DNA of 21,071 nucleotides, from positions 1 through 21,071 of the IMG/VR virus record IMGVR_UViG_3300008113_001221. One strand, 5' to 3'. The stretch's first letter is position 1. The number at the start of each line of letters is the position of its first letter. Shown here in pieces: positions 1 through 6,810 of the stretch. Source of the DNA: a virus. The notes beneath the pieces were generated by a model that saw only the letters and a list, made by a program, of their open reading frames with translations, made no database searches and had not been told where the DNA came from. Position numbers and translations under genes: made by a program.

Positions 1-503
1 CCGAGTTCTGACCAGTTGCGCTTCTTCTTGAATACACCATCACCGTCACGCTCAACACAGGTGTCATCAGATGGTTCAGGCGACGTATTTCCTTCGATTG
101 TCCATACGCCCCAATCATGAACCTCAATGACGATACCTATGTGACCGATGCGTCCCAGTTGTGAGAAGTAGAACAGCGCACAGTCACCAACACGAATCTT
201 CGCTGGATTAGCCTTTGCTTCGGCTGTCGAGACCCACTTGCCATTTGCCTTACCCCATTTACTCCAGTCAGGAGTGTAGCCAGAACGAGGGAAAGTCGGG
301 TCATATGTAATACCTAACTCAGTAGCGGCACTCTTCATGCGGAACCGAACAAAAGCCGCACACCAAGGTGAACCGGGCGGGATTGGTGGTTTACACGAAG
401 CCTGATAAGCCTCGACCGCTTTGCCACGATTCTCACCTACTTCTAGTGTTCCGACGTTTGCTACCGCCTTACTTGCCGCCAACAACGCAATCGCACGACT
501 CAT
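1..503 (-). CDS. Endolysin, CHAP/NlpC-P60-like peptidoglycan hydrolase (3' end cut by window edge)
   Basis: The reading frame is open from the ATG at 503 to the left edge, giving 167 residues with no stop in view. The catalytic pattern of CHAP-type cysteine amidases or endopeptidases is visible: Cys48 in PWCAAFV, His121 in GRIGHIGIVIEV, and EGNTS at 137-141 supplying the usual polar third residue. The N-terminal helix before the cysteine is also typical of phage lysins. Such enzymes cut peptide bonds in the cell wall at the end of infection. A GGAGGTG ribosome binding site sits just before the ATG. The gene lies beyond a terminator, so it probably has its own promoter near 524-529. A cell-wall-binding domain may follow outside the window. 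The alternative is a virion-associated wall hydrolase. Confidence 0.8.
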   Translation of the reverse strand, partial: MSRAIALLAASKAVANVGTLEVGENRGKAVEAYQASCKPPIPPGSPWCAAFVRFRMKSAATELGITYDPTFPRSGYTPDWSKWGKANGKWVSTAEAKANPAKIRVGDCALFYFSQLGRIGHIGIVIEVHDWGVWTIEGNTSPEPSDDTCVERDGDGVFKKKRNWSEL

Positions 504-523
504 ATGCACCTCCGATAATCAGT

Positions 524-529
524 ATTATA
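524..529 (-). promoter_or_regulatory. Possible -10 element for the lysin gene
   Basis: A perfect TATAAT reads on the minus strand 20 bases before the lysin ATG, downstream of the terminator at 572-597. No good -35 lies 17 bases upstream (the hexamer there is ATGGTA), so this is either a weak promoter or one needing an activator. Confidence 0.4.
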
Positions 530-571
530 GTTGCATTATTGACAACTACCATTTTTAGCCTATGACGCAAT

Positions 572-597
572 AAAAAACCCCCATGTTTCCATGGAGG
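572..597 (-). terminator. Rho-independent terminator after the Tad2-like gene
   Basis: On the minus strand an 8-bp stem CCTCCATG/CATGGGGG closes a GAAA tetraloop and is followed directly by six T. It sits 7 bases past the stop of the gene at 604-831 and separates that operon from the lysin gene. Confidence 0.88.
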
Positions 598-603
598 TTC
601 GAA

Positions 604-831
604 TCACTTAGTTGCCTTCATCAGTCTTGCTGTGTCTCTGTCGCACACTTCCCAGTCCTTGGCGACGATGTCCTTGTACGTGAGCATCATGATGCGCTTT
701 GTGTCATCACTGTAGTTCTCCAAGATGAGGTCGTCAAAGTCAACATAACAGACGGCTCTCAACCCCCATCCAGTGCGATAGATACTCATGCCTTTTTTAT
801 TGGCGTAGTCAAAAGCCTTGTCGAATTTCAC
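604..831 (-). CDS. Tad2-like / DUF2829 small protein, candidate anti-Thoeris factor
   Basis: This is a 75-residue protein. Its layout matches DUF2829: MKFDKAFDYANKKG at 1-14, an R-x-GW motif at 19-22, and a C-terminal LTYKDIVAKDWEV (residues 50-62), close to the family's LT..D..A.DWEV signature. Characterised DUF2829 proteins are Tad2, which bind and sequester the cyclic ADP-ribose-type messenger of the Thoeris defence system. The middle is shorter and less typical than in the best-known members, so binding activity is inferred rather than shown. The start is GTG at 831, overlapping the TGA of the upstream gene (GTGA), so translation is probably coupled. A strong terminator follows. Confidence 0.6.
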   Translation of the reverse strand: MKFDKAFDYANKKGMSIYRTGWGLRAVCYVDFDDLILENYSDDTKRIMMLTYKDIVAKDWEVCDRDTARLMKATK

Positions 832-1103
832 TTGCCTTGTAGTAACCTCGTTGCCTGTTGGAATACGCTTGGGTTATGCATCTTCCTAGTAGCATTCTCC
901 TGTTGAGAGCGAGCGTACATCTCAGACGCAATTTGCATTGATGACTGAATGCTCTTACGGAGTTCACGGACATTGTCAATGTCATCCATATGGTAGTCCT
1001 CAGCAATCATGGCTGATTCTAACCGATTGACGAGATTCAATGTTTCCAAACAATAGTCGAGTGTTATCTTGGTCGTTCCATTGACCGTACTCTTATCCTT
1101 CAC
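828..1103 (-). CDS. Small helical protein of unknown function
   Basis: The product is 91 residues from a GTG at 1103, chosen because GGAGG lies six bases upstream; a TTG at 1118 would extend it but puts the GGAGG inside the gene. The sequence looks largely alpha-helical, with charged heptad-like stretches (LETLNLVNRLESAM, VRELRKSIQSSMQIAS). No membrane segment or catalytic motif is visible and I do not recognise the family. It is the first gene of a two-gene operon with the Tad2-like gene, driven by the minus-strand promoter near 1169-1198. Confidence 0.7.
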   Translation of the reverse strand: MKDKSTVNGTTKITLDYCLETLNLVNRLESAMIAEDYHMDDIDNVRELRKSIQSSMQIASEMYARSQQENATRKMHNPSVFQQATRLLQGK

Positions 1104-1168
1104 TGTAAGCCTCCACAAGCCCTATACAGAGCCTTTACTTGATTGACCAGTACTTTACTGATGTGGCA

Positions 1169-1198
1169 ATCTTACAACACACTATAGACAGATGTCAA
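1169..1198 (-). promoter_or_regulatory. Minus-strand promoter for the 1103-604 operon
   Basis: On the minus strand TTGACA (1193-1198) is followed after 18 bases by TAAGAT (1169-1174). A short dyad, ACAG-N7-CTGT, is centred on the -35 box. The promoter is divergent from the plus-strand promoter at 1243-1271. Confidence 0.6.
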
Positions 1199-1225
1199 CT
1201 GTAGTGACAAAGAAATATTTTTACA

Positions 1226-1244
1226 AAGTGTGTAGAAAGCACTT
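1226..1244. promoter_or_regulatory. Candidate operator AAGTG-N9-CACTT (copy 1)
   Basis: AAGTG at 1226-1230 and CACTT at 1240-1244 form an inverted repeat with a 9-base spacer whose right arm enters the -35 box by two bases. Copy 2 at 1661-1679 has identical geometry. Confidence 0.45.
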
Positions 1245-1271
1245 GACATACTATTATTCATGTGCAATACT
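1243..1271 (+). promoter_or_regulatory. Promoter with extended -10, cassette family copy 1
   Basis: TTGACA (1243-1248), a 17-base spacer ending in TGC, then AATACT (1266-1271). The same TGC-AATACT core and the following leader recur at 1678-1728. Confidence 0.8.
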
Positions 1272-1293
1272 ATTGTCATCAAGTTCGGAGGAA
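1262..1293 (+). repeat. 32-bp direct repeat: -10 region plus ribosome-binding leader (copy 1)
   Basis: Thirty-two bases from the extended -10 through TCATCAAGTTCGGAGGAA are identical to 1697-1728. They include the Shine-Dalgarno sequence GGAGG of the next gene. Confidence 0.9.
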
Positions 1294-1301
1294 TCAAAAC
1301 A

Positions 1302-1472
1302 ATGACTGTATATCAACGCAAATCGATGGCAATCGCAACCGTCTCCGCCCATGGGGGGCGTGTCCTGAAGTTGAAGAAACAAGATGGATACCTAGTGACA
1401 TTTGAAGGTCAATACATCACCCTCAAGTCACTCGTTGAATTGGAATCATTCGCACAAGGATTGGCGAAATGA
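1302..1472 (+). CDS. Small phage protein of unknown function (56 residues)
   Basis: The start is the ATG at 1302, ten bases after GGAGG. An in-frame ATG at 1260 lies inside the promoter, before the expected transcription start, and is rejected. The product is small and basic, with beta-type stretches (RVLKLKKQDGYLVTF, QYITLKSLVELE). No known motif is recognised. The stop overlaps the start of the next gene as ATGA, so the two are translationally coupled. Its position behind a strong repeated promoter suggests an early, regulated accessory gene. Confidence 0.75.
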   Translation: MTVYQRKSMAIATVSAHGGRVLKLKKQDGYLVTFEGQYITLKSLVELESFAQGLAK

Positions 1473-1648
1473 AAAATAAACTAGTCAACACCCTTTGTTA
1501 TGAATCCAACATCGATGCCATCGCAAAGGTGCTGGACGAGGCGATTGAGTGGAACCAGACGCACCGCTTAATCACTGTTGAAGACCTGATTCGCCGGTTG
1601 TGCAAAAAGCACTACCTCCTGTCATCGGGTCGTAGAGACAACTTTTAA
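1469..1648 (+). CDS. Small helical protein of unknown function (59 residues)
   Basis: A continuous frame from ATG 1469 to TAA 1648 encodes 59 residues, just under common length cut-offs. It overlaps the previous gene by four bases (ATGA), the usual sign of a coupled operon pair. The sequence looks helical, with IDAIAKVLDEAIEWNQ at 15-30 and VEDLIRRLCKKHYLL at 37-51. The AKVLDEAIEWNQTH stretch resembles AETLIEWNNTR in the gene at 1734-1958, which hints at distant kinship. No function is recognised. Confidence 0.7.
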   Translation: MKNKLVNTLCYESNIDAIAKVLDEAIEWNQTHRLITVEDLIRRLCKKHYLLSSGRRDNF

Positions 1649-1660
1649 AAATATTTTGTA

Positions 1661-1679
1661 AAGTGTCAACAAAACACTT
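1661..1679. promoter_or_regulatory. Candidate operator AAGTG-N9-CACTT (copy 2)
   Basis: AAGTG at 1661-1665 and CACTT at 1675-1679 are separated by nine bases, and the right arm overlaps the -35 by two bases exactly as in copy 1. Confidence 0.45.
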
Positions 1680-1706
1680 GCAATACTTGAAAAGACGTGC
1701 AATACT
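1678..1706 (+). promoter_or_regulatory. Promoter with extended -10, cassette family copy 2
   Basis: TTGCAA (1678-1683), a 17-base spacer ending in TGC, then AATACT (1701-1706). The -35 is one mismatch further from consensus than a perfect box, so it is probably weaker than copy 1. Confidence 0.75.
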
Positions 1707-1728
1707 ATTGTCATCAAGTTCGGAGGAA
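1697..1728 (+). repeat. 32-bp direct repeat: -10 region plus ribosome-binding leader (copy 2)
   Basis: Identical to 1262-1293. The surrounding coding sequences are not repeated, so only the expression signal has been duplicated. Confidence 0.9.
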
Positions 1729-1733
1729 AACAA

Positions 1734-1958
1734 ATGACACCTGAAATCAAGACAATCATCAACAAGTTGGATGCAACAGCGATGAAGGCAATCGCCCTCA
1801 ACACTCTGTTCGGTGACTATGACCTCGGAGTCGTAACCCGCACGGCGGAAACCCTCATTGAGTGGAACAACACTCGTGAGAACGATGAAATTGGCAAACT
1901 CATCGAGCAACTCAACAACCGTGGATGGGAACTCTTTGAAGCCCAAGTGACAAAGTAG
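1734..1958 (+). CDS. Small acidic helical protein of unknown function
   Basis: The 74-residue product starts at ATG 1734, five to eight bases after GGAGG in the repeated leader. It looks almost wholly alpha-helical (IKTIINKLDATAMKAIA, AETLIEWNNTREND, IGKLIEQLNNRGWEL). It has no cysteine, signal peptide or membrane segment, and I do not recognise it. It is followed after 11 bases by the gene at 1970, so the two share one transcript from the promoter at 1678-1706. Confidence 0.75.
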   Translation: MTPEIKTIINKLDATAMKAIALNTLFGDYDLGVVTRTAETLIEWNNTRENDEIGKLIEQLNNRGWELFEAQVTK

Positions 1959-1969
1959 GAGGAGAAAAT

Positions 1970-2209
1970 ATGGATAGTCAGTGGAAAGCGTGGCTGGACG
2001 CTAATGTTCCAGCCCTCAAGGGCGGTGAGGGGTGGTTGGACATCCCTCGTGGTGTTGAAGCCGAGTTATTCGGCTGTGATGTGTGCGAGACACACACATA
2101 CACTCTTAGCGGTGTCTACACCGTAGCGGGTGATGACCAGACGGTCAATACCCCAATCTCTGTTTGCGCTGAGTGCAAAGACGCACTCGAATGGGGCGGT
2201 GGCAAATAA
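1970..2209 (+). CDS. Small protein with paired CxxC motifs, probable zinc-binding
   Basis: This 79-residue protein has CDVC at 36-39 and CAEC at 66-69, the spacing of a zinc ribbon or treble-clef knuckle pair with a beta-rich stretch between. The N-terminus contains tryptophan-rich SQWKAWLDANVP. A GGAGGAG ribosome binding site precedes the ATG. It is the last gene of the plus-strand cluster and is followed by a perfect hairpin. Zinc binding is inferred from the cysteines alone; the function is unknown. Confidence 0.75.
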   Translation: MDSQWKAWLDANVPALKGGEGWLDIPRGVEAELFGCDVCETHTYTLSGVYTVAGDDQTVNTPISVCAECKDALEWGGGK

Positions 2210-2228
2210 GTCACCAAACCATAGCCAC

Positions 2229-2259
2229 ACAAGCCCGTATGAGTCTCATACGGGCTTGT
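2229..2259. terminator. Perfect hairpin between convergent genes, likely bidirectional terminator
   Basis: A 14-bp perfect stem (2229-2242 with 2246-2259) closes a three-base loop. Plus-strand genes end at 2209 and the minus-strand gene ends inside the hairpin at 2246. No T-tract follows on either strand, so it is not a textbook intrinsic terminator; it may instead block 3' exonucleases. Confidence 0.55.
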
Positions 2260-2419
2260 TAGCATCGAGAGCCTTATCAATGGCTACTCTGAGTTTCCTG
2301 ATGTCCTCCACGGGCATTTTTACAATGGATGACACAAGTGCCTCAACAAGGGCATCTCCCTGAAGGTTGACTTCAGGGATACCAGTCTTCTTACGAATCC
2401 AAGAACTAACCCAAGACAT
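2246..2419 (-). CDS. Small protein of unknown function (57 residues)
   Basis: The frame runs from ATG 2419 to a TGA at 2248-2246. The start overlaps the stop of the upstream gene (TGATG), so it is translated by coupling as the last gene of the structural operon. The product looks helical and mixed-charge (VSSWIRKKTG, LVEALVSSIVKMP, IRKLRVAIDKAL). No membrane segment is clear. Its stop codon is buried in the perfect hairpin at 2229-2259. The function is not recognised. Confidence 0.7.
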   Translation of the reverse strand: MSWVSSWIRKKTGIPEVNLQGDALVEALVSSIVKMPVEDIRKLRVAIDKALDANKPV

Positions 2420-2832
2420 CAGGTTACGCTGACCGTAAGTTGTCCAGCCAAGAACTTGAATACGTCACCAGAGGACACAACCTTAGATGGCGAAATAGCA
2501 CCATTAAAGAGAAGGTTGCCACCCGAAACAGTGTCCCAAATACCAACGTGAGTTACAGTTCCTGACCAAGTGACAGTACCTGATGCAGGGAAGACGATTT
2601 CAGCCACGTTTGTAGATTGCGCTGTGCCAGCCGTAGTGGTGTTCCAACCAGTACCAGTCGTTACACCGATACGGGCATAGTTTCCACCAGTGACTTCGTT
2701 TGCACCAGTATCCGCTGGGTCAGCCGTATGTAGGGAAATAAATACGGTAGTAGGAGCCGTTCCAAGTCCTACGCCTCCTTCAAACGCCCAGCCGAGGATT
2801 CTGTCCTCAAGATAATTCGAAAATGCTGACAT
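2419..2832 (-). CDS. Phage tail-fibre-associated / virion protein of the MSAFSNYLE type
   Basis: The 137-residue product begins MSAFSNYLEDRILGW and continues with VFISLHTADPADTG, GGNYARIGV, and VTHVGIWDTVSGGNLLF. This pattern recurs in a widespread family of small phage structural proteins usually annotated as tail fibre or putative minor structural proteins. It is Gly/Thr/Ser-rich with beta strands throughout, as expected of a virion component. The N-terminal helix may attach it to a partner. An AGGAG ribosome binding site precedes the ATG. It lies next to three other fibre-type genes, which supports a role at the tail tip or as decoration. The exact role is unknown. Confidence 0.7.
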   Translation of the reverse strand: MSAFSNYLEDRILGWAFEGGVGLGTAPTTVFISLHTADPADTGANEVTGGNYARIGVTTGTGWNTTTAGTAQSTNVAEIVFPASGTVTWSGTVTHVGIWDTVSGGNLLFNGAISPSKVVSSGDVFKFLAGQLTVSVT

Positions 2833-2844
2833 TTACTTTCACTC

Positions 2845-4047
2845 CTAAGTTGGGTCGATACCCGTCAATGGATTCATTCCAGCCGAACTTGCCACAGTCG
2901 CAGTCCAAGCGGCAGTAGTGTCATTCTCCTTGTACACCGTCAAGGTGCTTCCAGAAATTGCACTAGCATTCCGCAAGACTTGCAACGCTGTTAGAACTGT
3001 GCGCTCCTCTTGCGTTCCATTGCCATCGCCTGATGAATCTAGTTTACGCCGAAGGATTCCATCTGCAATCTGTGCTTGCGACCATGTGTGGTCACCAAGG
3101 ACAACAAACTCATCCCCAGTACCGGGAGTGCTTGTCAGTGCATCTACCGTAGCGAATGAACTCTCATTAGTTGCAATGTACGTGTATACACTTACATTCA
3201 TTGATTGACCAGTTAGTGCCCCACTCGTGAAGAGAATCGTCTGACCGTTATAGAAGTTATTCGTAGCAGTGTTGACGTTAGCCCTAAAGTACGTCGTCGA
3301 GTTTGCGGGGCTACCAGTGGCAAGAACCGTACCTTCCGTAACAAGGTTTGATTTGCGAAGCAAGTCCATCAACTTACCGAACGTACCAGCCGTCGTGTGA
3401 CCTGAATACGCCTCATCCCAAACACCATCAGCAATCTCAGCCACAGCGTCTGTAGCCAAGGCTGATGCGGTCAAAGAGTTGGCGGCAAGGGTGGTTGCGG
3501 TGATTGCACCTGTGGCAAAAGACCCAGATGTGATTCCACCCGTTGCTACGGAAGCCACTGAGCCAGCGACATTTCCAGACGATACGTTTAACTGAGCCGT
3601 ACCAGTGCCACTAGTGATAATCGCACCCGCTGAACCAGATGCCACACTAGGCATAGCCGTGAGTCCAAGACGCACCGTATCAAGTGGGTCATACGCAACG
3701 AGGTCGTACTCGAGTAGAACTGGAGCGATACCAGTTCCCTTTATCATCACAACAGCGTGGTTAACACCAGCGGCAAAGACGGCGTTCGGGATACCAAACT
3801 CGTATAGTCCGGGCATATCCGTCGCATTGACCTGAATAAATCCACCTGATGACCATGTGCCAAGTGTTCCAGCCGAAAGAGTGATACTTCGACCAGTCGT
3901 TGTCGTATCACCGGGACGGAAGTAAAAAGCCGTAACCGATGCGTTGGTCAAGCCCGTCTTACCCGCACCAGTAGTAGAAGTACTGTCAAGGATGAAAACG
4001 TGTTCGAGCCTACTCGTCGAACCTGCCTTTACTGTAAGTTTAGCCAT
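2845..4047 (-). CDS. Tail fibre / baseplate-associated structural protein
   Basis: This is a 400-residue protein in three parts. Residues 1-120 form a compact beta domain (MAKLTVKAGSTS through LLEYDLVAYD) of a type common at the N-terminus of phage fibre or baseplate proteins. Residues 130-200 form a Ser/Thr/Gly/Ala-rich low-complexity linker. Residues 205-400 contain an IADGVWDEA motif that reappears as QIADGILRRKLD around 325, followed by a short beta segment. No enzyme motif is visible. Its ATG overlaps the previous gene by eight bases, with AGGTGG six bases upstream. It probably forms a trimeric fibre or adaptor carrying receptor-binding subunits; this is inferred from composition and position. 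Confidence 0.7.
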   Translation of the reverse strand: MAKLTVKAGSTSRLEHVFILDSTSTTGAGKTGLTNASVTAFYFRPGDTTTTGRSITLSAGTLGTWSSGGFIQVNATDMPGLYEFGIPNAVFAAGVNHAVVMIKGTGIAPVLLEYDLVAYDPLDTVRLGLTAMPSVASGSAGAIITSGTGTAQLNVSSGNVAGSVASVATGGITSGSFATGAITATTLAANSLTASALATDAVAEIADGVWDEAYSGHTTAGTFGKLMDLLRKSNLVTEGTVLATGSPANSTTYFRANVNTATNNFYNGQTILFTSGALTGQSMNVSVYTYIATNESSFATVDALTSTPGTGDEFVVLGDHTWSQAQIADGILRRKLDSSGDGNGTQEERTVLTALQVLRNASAISGSTLTVYKENDTTAAWTATVASSAGMNPLTGIDPT

Positions 4048-5122
4048 TTATTCCACCTGACATTCCTTGCGGTACGAGGATTCCACCAGCGGTTGTAGCG
4101 GTATCGACATACTCAATCTCTATGCCACCACAAACACGCTTCGTTGTAGTCTCAGTAAACGCACCCGTATTACCACTACGTGTTACCAGAGTTGAACCAT
4201 GCGTACCAGCGGCATCCCAGTAGGAGGTTGCATTGACAGACAGAGTCCTCATATCCATGTTCGCCCCACCATTACTCTGGACAACAAGGTAGTACTTCGA
4301 ACCACCTGTTAACACTGGGCAAGCATCGAGGAAGAACCTGAATGTGTCTCTCGTTTGCGCTCCTGAGCGGGTCTGAGCAAAATCTACAGTATTTGAATCA
4401 AGGACAGTCGTCCCGTTGGTGTCATATAGGATGAAGGAACCAGCAGTTGGCGTAGTAAAGCCGTATCTAAACGCTGACACCACAAAACTCCGAATCTTAT
4501 ACGACACACCAGTTGGCATGGTAAACGAGATTCCAATCTGAGTGTTCGTACCACCTGCCGCTATAGCGTCGTCAGCCTGAGCCTCAAACCTTGGGTATCC
4601 ATACCAAATAGATGAAGTTCCGTATGCAAATCCAGCGTAACTAGCACTTGGAGTAGTGCCTAAAAGTGCGTAGATACTTCTGTGAGTAGCACTCCACTGA
4701 CTATGACCAGCGTGAAGGCGTGGAGCCGTAATCGAGTTACCTGTACCCCAATTCACATTCGGGCCGAACTGAACAAAGTACGTCACACCCTTAGTCAGCG
4801 AGGCACTCAACCCAGTTAGCGTCTTCCACCCCGTTGTTTGTGCCGCCGTAGCATTAGTTGCGGTACTGATGGCTGTCCCCGGCGTAACCGTAGTACCAGA
4901 GGCGTATATGCCATAAAGAAGCGTACCGGGTGTACCAGTGACTGTCGTGACGTTTATAAGAATGCGGTCAACCGTTACTGTTTCCTCAGCAATAAACGTG
5001 CCACCGATGACGTTTCCTGTATTAGGCCCGACACTACCAGTCGTAACTGACCAAGCCACGTTTCCACGGAAAGGTTCTTGTTGAGTCAGGCTAATCCAAT
5101 GAGGAAACGTACTTGCCGCCAT
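4040..5122 (-). CDS. Tail-fibre-like protein, paralog B of a tandem pair
   Basis: This 360-residue, Thr/Ser/Gly-rich beta protein is clearly related to its neighbour at 5122-6234. Shared blocks, in order, are the LxGxSASxTKGxxYxxxFxxNxxWGxGNS region, the MPxxxSYKI block, a LYDTxGTTxLDxN block, FxxDACPxLTGGxKYYxV, GAFTETTT, and a terminal GGxxVxxGMxGGxxG. Two jelly-roll-like domains joined in one chain would fit this pattern. It is probably a receptor-binding or fibre subunit. No catalytic motif is seen. The start overlaps the previous stop (TAATG), and the ribosome binding site AGAGGG is encoded inside the Gly-rich C-terminus of the upstream gene. Confidence 0.65.
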   Translation of the reverse strand: MAASTFPHWISLTQQEPFRGNVAWSVTTGSVGPNTGNVIGGTFIAEETVTVDRILINVTTVTGTPGTLLYGIYASGTTVTPGTAISTATNATAAQTTGWKTLTGLSASLTKGVTYFVQFGPNVNWGTGNSITAPRLHAGHSQWSATHRSIYALLGTTPSASYAGFAYGTSSIWYGYPRFEAQADDAIAAGGTNTQIGISFTMPTGVSYKIRSFVVSAFRYGFTTPTAGSFILYDTNGTTVLDSNTVDFAQTRSGAQTRDTFRFFLDACPVLTGGSKYYLVVQSNGGANMDMRTLSVNATSYWDAAGTHGSTLVTRSGNTGAFTETTTKRVCGGIEIEYVDTATTAGGILVPQGMSGGING

Positions 5123-6234
5123 TACCCTCTAAGCCCTCCAGCCATTCCGGGATGCACCATCAATCCTCCAGCGGATGGAGTATCAAAGTAGTCAAGAAAT
5201 ACCGTGAACTGAGGTATCTGAGTTGTTGTCTCAGTAAACGCACCCGATGCTCTTGTATTACGAGTCACCTGTTTAGCAATAAGCCCATTGAAGACTGAGT
5301 CGAATGTAGTCGCACCTATGTTCGCTACACGGAATTGATGAGTTTCGTCCGCAACATCACTGTAAACAACGTAATACTTATTTCCACCCGTCAATATAGG
5401 ACACGCATCAAACGCATATTGCCTAACGCCTTCAGCGAAAGCACTTGAGTCTCGAGCCACACGTTTGTCATAGGAGTTTGCGTCAAGAATCGTAGTCCCG
5501 TCCGTGTCATACAGCCTGAGTTCAAAAGTGTTACCTCTTGCAATATCAGGTATGTGCCCAATGAACGCAACTGACTTTATCTTGTAACTAATGTCTGACG
5601 GCATCTGGAAGGAGAACCCCCATTCCGTATTCGTAGTGCCCGTAAATGAGACTAGGGTCTGATGAGTTGTTGTCAGTGAATGATATCCGTCCCAGTTAGT
5701 GCCATCTGAGTACATCACAGCCACGTAACCAGTTGCCTTCGTCACTGATGTTGTCAATCCAGTAGCGGGATACTCAAATTGCTGAGAGGTTGTAAAGTTA
5801 CTCGTGAATGAAGTTCTGAATGTAGCCGAGTTGCCAACACCCCAGTTGTTCGCCGTGAAACCGAACCAATACCGAGTCCCCTTAGTAATCGACGCACTAA
5901 TACCAGACAAGTTGTAGATTCCAGTTGCTCCACTGAACGTCGCTGAACCCGTACTACCAACAAGCCCTGAAGTGAAGTTTGGCGCACCAGCCGAATCAAG
6001 CGTGTATACGCCACCAACTATTGTCTTGTTGTTGACAGTCCCAGCCGTTGCCGTACAACACATCGCAATGTTCGTAACGGTTATTGTTTCAGTCGCATAG
6101 AGAACGCACCCAACACAGTTCGTAGCCGTGCTGTTACCTAATGCCACACCAGTAGACGTAATAGCACCGCCGTCAGTAGGGGTATTCCAACCATACGGAA
6201 CTGTTATCCATCCGTCATACGATACTGATGGCAT
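5122..6234 (-). CDS. Tail-fibre-like protein, paralog A of a tandem pair
   Basis: This 370-residue beta-rich protein is the upstream member of the tandem pair with 4040-5122 and shares its block order and the C-terminal GGLMVHPGMAGGLRG pattern. It differs by a cysteine cluster near the N-terminus (CVGC around 40 and a CC pair around 58), absent in paralog B. AAAGGTGAG precedes the ATG. Position after the head and lysis genes and next to other fibre genes suggests a host-recognition protein. The function is inferred from composition and context only. Confidence 0.65.
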   Translation of the reverse strand: MPSVSYDGWITVPYGWNTPTDGGAITSTGVALGNSTATNCVGCVLYATETITVTNIAMCCTATAGTVNNKTIVGGVYTLDSAGAPNFTSGLVGSTGSATFSGATGIYNLSGISASITKGTRYWFGFTANNWGVGNSATFRTSFTSNFTTSQQFEYPATGLTTSVTKATGYVAVMYSDGTNWDGYHSLTTTHQTLVSFTGTTNTEWGFSFQMPSDISYKIKSVAFIGHIPDIARGNTFELRLYDTDGTTILDANSYDKRVARDSSAFAEGVRQYAFDACPILTGGNKYYVVYSDVADETHQFRVANIGATTFDSVFNGLIAKQVTRNTRASGAFTETTTQIPQFTVFLDYFDTPSAGGLMVHPGMAGGLRG

Positions 6235-6244
6235 TTACTCACCT

Positions 6245-6514
6245 TTATCCAGCGGGAGTCTCAACACGCACCATCGTATCAAGAGAGGGGTCAACGACTA
6301 TGCTATGACCTATGGCATTTCCTTGAGTCCGGTCAAGGTAAGAAGCCAGAAAGTAAATCAGTCCGTCGTCACAAAGACCATTCTCTGTAACAGATTGAAC
6401 TTCGACACCCGGCACATTAGACTTCGGGACGTACATATAAGTGCCCGGCTCTGTCTCAACGACCCAGTTCAGACCATCCGCCCATACAGACAAAATCTGA
6501 ATCGTTTGCGTCAT
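6245..6514 (-). CDS. Small phage protein of unknown function
   Basis: The 89-residue product reads as a beta-rich domain (IQILSVWADGLNWVVET, GTYMYVPKSN) with a central helix-like segment (GLIYFLASYLDRTQG). It lacks a signal peptide and clear motif. The ATG at 6514 overlaps the stop of the upstream membrane protein (ATGA), so it is co-translated with the lysis cluster and precedes the fibre genes. A chaperone or small virion component is possible, but nothing in the sequence decides this. Confidence 0.65.
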   Translation of the reverse strand: MTQTIQILSVWADGLNWVVETEPGTYMYVPKSNVPGVEVQSVTENGLCDDGLIYFLASYLDRTQGNAIGHSIVVDPSLDTMVRVETPAG

Positions 6515-6810
6515 GCTTTGATAGCCCCGGACTCAATCCATTTGAGCCTATGCCAGTAAAAAGCCCAAGTGAAGAGTAATCCGATACCGCAGTTCAATAC
6601 TATCTCTGACCAATGAGGAGTGGAGAGCGTAATGACATTGAACAACCCACCGCCAGCCATACACGCTAGACTCACACGAATCCAAGACTTCATGAAGAAG
6701 TTCATCTTCTGGATTGGCGACTCATCATGCTGAATCAAGAACATGAATCCAGTCACCGATATTGCAATCAGTGTAGATGATACGAGGTTTACATATGTCC
6801 AGATACTCAT
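6511..6810 (-). CDS. Three-TM membrane protein, holin candidate
   Basis: About 99 residues with three hydrophobic segments: roughly residues 5-25 (VNLVSSTLIAISVTGFMFL), 45-62 (VSLACMAGGGLFNVITLS) and 70-86 (IVLNCGIGLLFTWAFYW). A charged segment follows the first and a basic C-terminus follows the last. Three short TM helices in about 100 residues is the class I holin layout, and two further small membrane proteins lie directly upstream. I chose the ATG at 6810 (TGATG overlap with the upstream stop) over the GTG one codon earlier. A function in lysis is inferred from size, topology and clustering. Confidence 0.6.
   Translation of the reverse strand: MSIWTYVNLVSSTLIAISVTGFMFLIQHDESPIQKMNFFMKSWIRVSLACMAGGGLFNVITLSTPHWSEIVLNCGIGLLFTWAFYWHRLKWIESGAIKA

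Noticed and set aside
537-544. TTGACA on the plus strand as a promoter
   Set aside because: No -10 at 16-18 bases downstream and no gene follows on that strand.
583-906. Plus-strand frame of 107 codons
   Set aside because: Antisense to the Tad2-like operon, with its start in the terminator hairpin.
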